Assembly (NCBI GenBank): GCA_030609625.1
Contig: JAUWBX010000161.1
Coordinates: 1-5,826 of the forward strand
Origin: Phycisphaerae bacterium
GTDB lineage: Bacteria; Planctomycetota; Phycisphaerae; Sedimentisphaerales; Anaerobacaceae
Length of the DNA: 5,826 nt
Reading direction: 5' to 3'
In this document: in pieces, positions 5,550 to 5,826 of the stretch
Numbering within the stretch: the first letter of the stretch is position 1
How the letters are laid out: each line of letters opens with the position of its first letter
Translations under genes and position numbers: made by a program
The notes under the pieces: model-generated
Told to the model about the DNA's origin: nothing
What the model saw: the letters and a program-made list of their open reading frames with translations, nothing else
Databases searched by the model: none

Positions 5550-5555
5550 GTTCAA
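5527..5555 (-). promoter_or_regulatory. sigma70-type promoter of the minus-strand operon
   Basis: Read on the minus strand, TTGAAC (5555-5550) matches the -35 consensus at four of six positions and CATAAT (5532-5527) matches the -10 at five of six, with an ideal 17-base spacer. Transcription would start near 5520, leaving a leader of about 78 bases before the DUF89 ATG. The leader could fold a weak CCCTA/TAGGG hairpin (5496-5514). Confidence 0.6.
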
Positions 5556-5586
5556 GTAAAAATTTAAAAATTTGAAATTTTTTTTT
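5556..5586 (-). promoter_or_regulatory. A/T-rich stretch upstream of the -35, UP-element-like
   Basis: The sequence immediately upstream of the -35 box is almost pure A and T. It includes a 17-base palindrome (5566-5582, AAAAATTT either side of a single G) and a nine-T run (5578-5586). In this position it could bind the RNA polymerase alpha subunits or a nucleoid protein and strengthen the promoter. It has no GC stem, so it does not look like a terminator. Confidence 0.4.
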
Positions 5587-5762
5587 GGCATTTGTGGTTT
5601 TGGCAGCTTTGGAAACTTGCGAAAAAAGGAAAAGTGCGTGCAATTGATGAGATTTCCGCTAAAATTAGCCGGCCAATAGCATTTAGCTATAGAAAAAAAT
5701 ATGAATTACCGCTGCGGGAATGACATAAGGACTGTGAGAATAGTATGAAGGAAGGAATTATT

Positions 5763-5826
5763 ATGGGTGCGCCAAGCGAAGCTGATGTGAGCAAGCTGGA
5801 CAATCCAGCCTGGCCAAAGGCTAACC
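5763..5826 (+). CDS. unrecognised protein, 5' end only (divergent gene)
   Basis: An open frame starts at ATG 5763 and runs off the right edge after 21 codons (MGAPSEADVSKLDNPAW, then PKAN). GGAAGGA lies six bases upstream, a strong ribosome binding site. An ATG at 5745 is in frame but has a poorer site. The visible residues are hydrophilic, with no signal peptide, and I do not recognise the family. It diverges from the minus-strand operon across about 320 bases containing the palindrome, so the two may share regulation. No clear plus-strand promoter was found. Confidence 0.45.
   Translation, partial: MGAPSEADVSKLDNPAWPKAN

Overview
The window looks like chromosome from an anaerobic bacterium, most plausibly a Planctomycetota of the Phycisphaerae or Sedimentisphaerales kind, probably a metagenome contig. 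That placement is an inference. A ThuA-like protein next to a two-domain DUF1080 protein is typical of planctomycetes, verrucomicrobia and Bacteroidetes. Glycine-rich MPRG-leader (DUF5320-type) proteins, a C_GCAxxG_C_C protein, a DUF89 phosphatase and an FmdB-type zinc ribbon are typical of strict anaerobes. No rRNA, tRNA, transposase or CRISPR array was seen.

Layout: almost everything is on the minus strand, read from about 5520 down to 1. A promoter (-35 at 5550-5555, -10 at 5527-5532, 17-base spacer) is covered by a perfect 24-base palindrome (5526-5549) and has an A/T-rich stretch upstream of it. Then come a DUF89 phosphatase (5441-4563), a DUF5320-type Gly/Arg protein 'b' (4558-4259), a frameshifted small zinc-ribbon gene 'b' (4217-3995), an AT-rich exported C_GCAxxG_C_C protein (3961-3368), a membrane-anchored ThuA-like protein (3317-2532) and a secreted double DUF1080 protein (2469-1141). 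Next is a spacer of about 200 bases holding a long hairpin and a 10-base-period repeat, followed by an intact zinc-ribbon gene 'a' (935-705), a DUF5320-type protein 'a' with a coiled-coil tail (647-228) and the first codons of an FmdB-type zinc ribbon (19-1). On the plus strand the start of an unrecognised gene (5763 onward) diverges from the operon.

The genes fall into two groups. The outer set (DUF89, DUF5320 b and a, zinc ribbons b and a, C_GCAxxG, FmdB) is rich in cysteine, zinc-ribbon and glycine-arginine features and resembles the poorly understood metal- or redox-linked clusters of anaerobes. The middle pair (ThuA plus DUF1080) looks like carbohydrate-handling envelope functions. The zinc-ribbon genes and their 5' flanks are two copies of one segment (about 90% identical over about 175 bases). 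The flank of copy a carries what looks like a stub of a lost DUF5320 tail, so the locus probably arose by duplication of a DUF5320-zinc ribbon unit followed by insertion or rearrangement.

The most interesting points are the palindromic operator sitting on the promoter, four genes that share one N-terminal leader but have different C-terminal ends, the single-base frameshift in zinc ribbon b, and the hairpin plus phased repeat at the junction.
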